Part shown: positions 53,152-53,896 of the stretch, in pieces | Position numbering within the stretch: position 1 is the stretch's first letter | How the letters are laid out: each line of letters opens with the position of its first letter | Source of the DNA: an uncultured Bacteroidales bacterium | GTDB lineage: Bacteria; Bacteroidota; Bacteroidia; Bacteroidales; UBA4417 | Direction: 5' to 3' | Assembly: GCA_903879715.1 (NCBI GenBank) | Contig: CAIRMR010000044.1 | Span: 1-53,896, forward strand | Length of the DNA stretch: 53,896 nt | Translations under genes and position numbers: made by a program | Notes under the pieces: generated by a model | Told to the model about the DNA's origin: nothing | The model's input: the letters and a program-made list of their open reading frames with translations, nothing else | The model's database searches: none

Positions 53152-53168
53152 TGGAATTTGGGACTTGG
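53152..53168. repeat. Copy of the TGGAATTTGGGACTTGG word
   Basis: This 17-base word differs by one base from TGGAATTTGAGACTTGG at 32044-32060. It follows a GATATGGGATATGGGAT stretch and lies in the gap between dacA and the convergent TPR lipoprotein gene. Confidence 0.7.
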
Positions 53169-53213
53169 ATTTCATATCTGTCAATAAACCAATTCCAATT
53201 TTCTGTTAGCTTT

Positions 53214-53750
53214 TTATCTATTAACTTTATTTACTGAGTCAGAACTCATCTTCTCAAATTCACGAACCATTTCTTCAGGAGATTTCCCCAGAAAATTAAT
53301 AGCTGCCCTGGCATCATCAGCTAATTCGTGATCAGGATATTTATCAAGGAAAGTGTTATACAAATCATTTGCCTTTCCAATATTTCCAAGCGAATTTTCG
53401 TAGGTAAACGCCTTCATAAAATAGCATTCGGGAATCCTTTTATAGTGAGGATAAGCCTGAATTATAGACTCATATAAATCAATTGCCTGTGCACCCCGAT
53501 TAAAACCTGAAGCCAATCCGGCTGCTTTATAAAGATATTCCGGTGACAGGCTATCGTCAGGATATTTTGAGCTGAAATTCTGGTATTCACTTACTAATTC
53601 ATTTACTGCAACAGAATCAACTGTTTGAGAAGTTTTCATTTCTGATTCCATTTTTGAAATTGAGGCAGACATTTTTTCATTTCCATTCGAACATGAAAAC
53701 GAAAAGGATGAAATTATAAATGCACTAAAAAATATGATGCTTCTATTCAT
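53214..53750 (-). CDS. TPR lipoprotein
   Basis: This 178-residue protein has a lipoprotein signal with the lipobox SFSFSC, with the cysteine at about residue 20, so it should be anchored in a membrane of the envelope. The mature part is helical with TPR-like units (YLYKAAGLASGFNRGAQAID and CYFMKAFTYENSLGNIGKAN), followed by HELADDARAAINFLGKSPEE, a BamD/YfgL-like pattern. It may act in the envelope as a scaffold for other proteins; BamD itself is longer and better conserved, so I would not call it that. It is convergent with dacA, with the repeat word in the gap. Confidence 0.8.
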   Translation of the reverse strand: MNRSIIFFSAFIISSFSFSCSNGNEKMSASISKMESEMKTSQTVDSVAVNELVSEYQNFSSKYPDDSLSPEYLYKAAGLASGFNRGAQAIDLYESIIQAYPHYKRIPECYFMKAFTYENSLGNIGKANDLYNTFLDKYPDHELADDARAAINFLGKSPEEMVREFEKMSSDSVNKVNR

Positions 53751-53802
53751 TAAAATATTTCTAAAAATGTAACTAATCAGTCTGATTATAATGTTTTTTT
53801 GC

Positions 53803-53828
53803 CACAGATTACACGGATTACACAGATT
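53803..53828. repeat. Short tandem repeat of ACACRGATT
   Basis: CACAGATT, ACACGGATT and ACACAGATT follow each other over 26 bases after a run of Ts, in the final intergenic stretch. Words of this kind (CACAGATTACACGGATT) are common intergenic filler in Bacteroidota and other bacteria. No gene is seen from 53751 to the end of the window. Confidence 0.75.
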
Positions 53829-53896
53829 TTAAACTGCTTTTAGCAGTTTTTCAATTAATTTCAATTAAAAATGATGAATAATTGTCTGTGAAATCT

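Noticed and set aside
53214-53750. BamD of the outer membrane assembly complex
   Set aside because: TPR lipoprotein resemblance only; it is shorter and lacks the typical BamD sequence features.

Overview
The window is a 53.9-kb AT-rich chromosomal segment from a member of the Bacteroidota, most likely a Bacteroidales- or Marinilabiliales-like lineage, perhaps known only from assembled genomes. The evidence is: repeated Bacteroidota-type promoters (TAnnTTTG or TAnnTTCG at -7, often with TTTG or TTG 19-22 bases upstream); weak or absent Shine-Dalgarno sequences; two proteins with C-terminal type IX secretion (T9SS) sorting domains; a type B ribosomal protein L31; the alternative Bacteroidota GlmU-like protein; a short SerA with Lys in place of the usual catalytic His; and local pairs such as DUF6913-dapA and DUF1599/folP/dacA. 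Gene content is mostly core metabolism and cell maintenance. I see no phage, CRISPR array, insertion sequence, tRNA, rRNA, defence island or biosynthetic cluster.

Layout. 1-2.5 kb: a gene-free leader, then a PhoU-like (DUF47) protein and a PiT phosphate transporter. 2.5-6.5 kb: a YggS PLP protein and, divergently, a large membrane-bound hybrid histidine kinase. 6.5-10.6 kb (minus): serC-serA, a four-helix-bundle (fhb) gene and DUF1015; DUF1015 has its own promoter. 11-17.4 kb: a small exported protein divergent from a LuxC-type acyl-CoA reductase, then L31, a GlmU-like protein and Lon. 17.5-23.5 kb: a peptide-binding lipoprotein, flavin reductase-like protein, DUF6913, dapA, a T9SS-exported M14 carboxypeptidase and a tiny T9SS-domain protein. 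23.6-29.7 kb (minus): TPR protein, ligA and a GT-C glycosyltransferase. 29.9-35.4 kb: S9 peptidase, miaA, a pRiA4b ORF-3-like protein and the CCA-adding enzyme. 35.6-40 kb: an isocitrate-type dehydrogenase, a degenerate HD protein, a second fhb gene and a fused LeuC-LeuD-type aconitase. 40-49.5 kb (minus): dnaN, plsY, a 1503-residue exported protein, prmA, tpiA and a DppB-type permease. 49.7-53.7 kb: a DoxX-like membrane protein and duplicated DUF1599 on the minus strand, facing folP and dacA, then a TPR lipoprotein.

How the genes work together. SerA and SerC are two steps of serine synthesis, and DUF1015 is a plausible but unproven partner. Aconitase and the dehydrogenase form an oxidative TCA-arm pair. 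The carboxypeptidase, S9 peptidase, peptide-binding lipoprotein and DppB-type permease suggest growth on peptides. Small repeat families (TTTTCTA, TTAACGA, an 11-mer GTGGTCATTCA, and GGAATTTGGGACTTGG) fill several intergenic gaps and are shared between distant gaps.

Nothing here is clearly a new multi-gene system. The best candidates for new biology are DUF1015 with its D-G-H-H-R motif beside serA/serC, the 1503-residue exported protein, the internally duplicated DUF1599 protein, the protein that is almost only a T9SS sorting domain, and the fhb genes sitting inside metabolic gene groups together with repeats.
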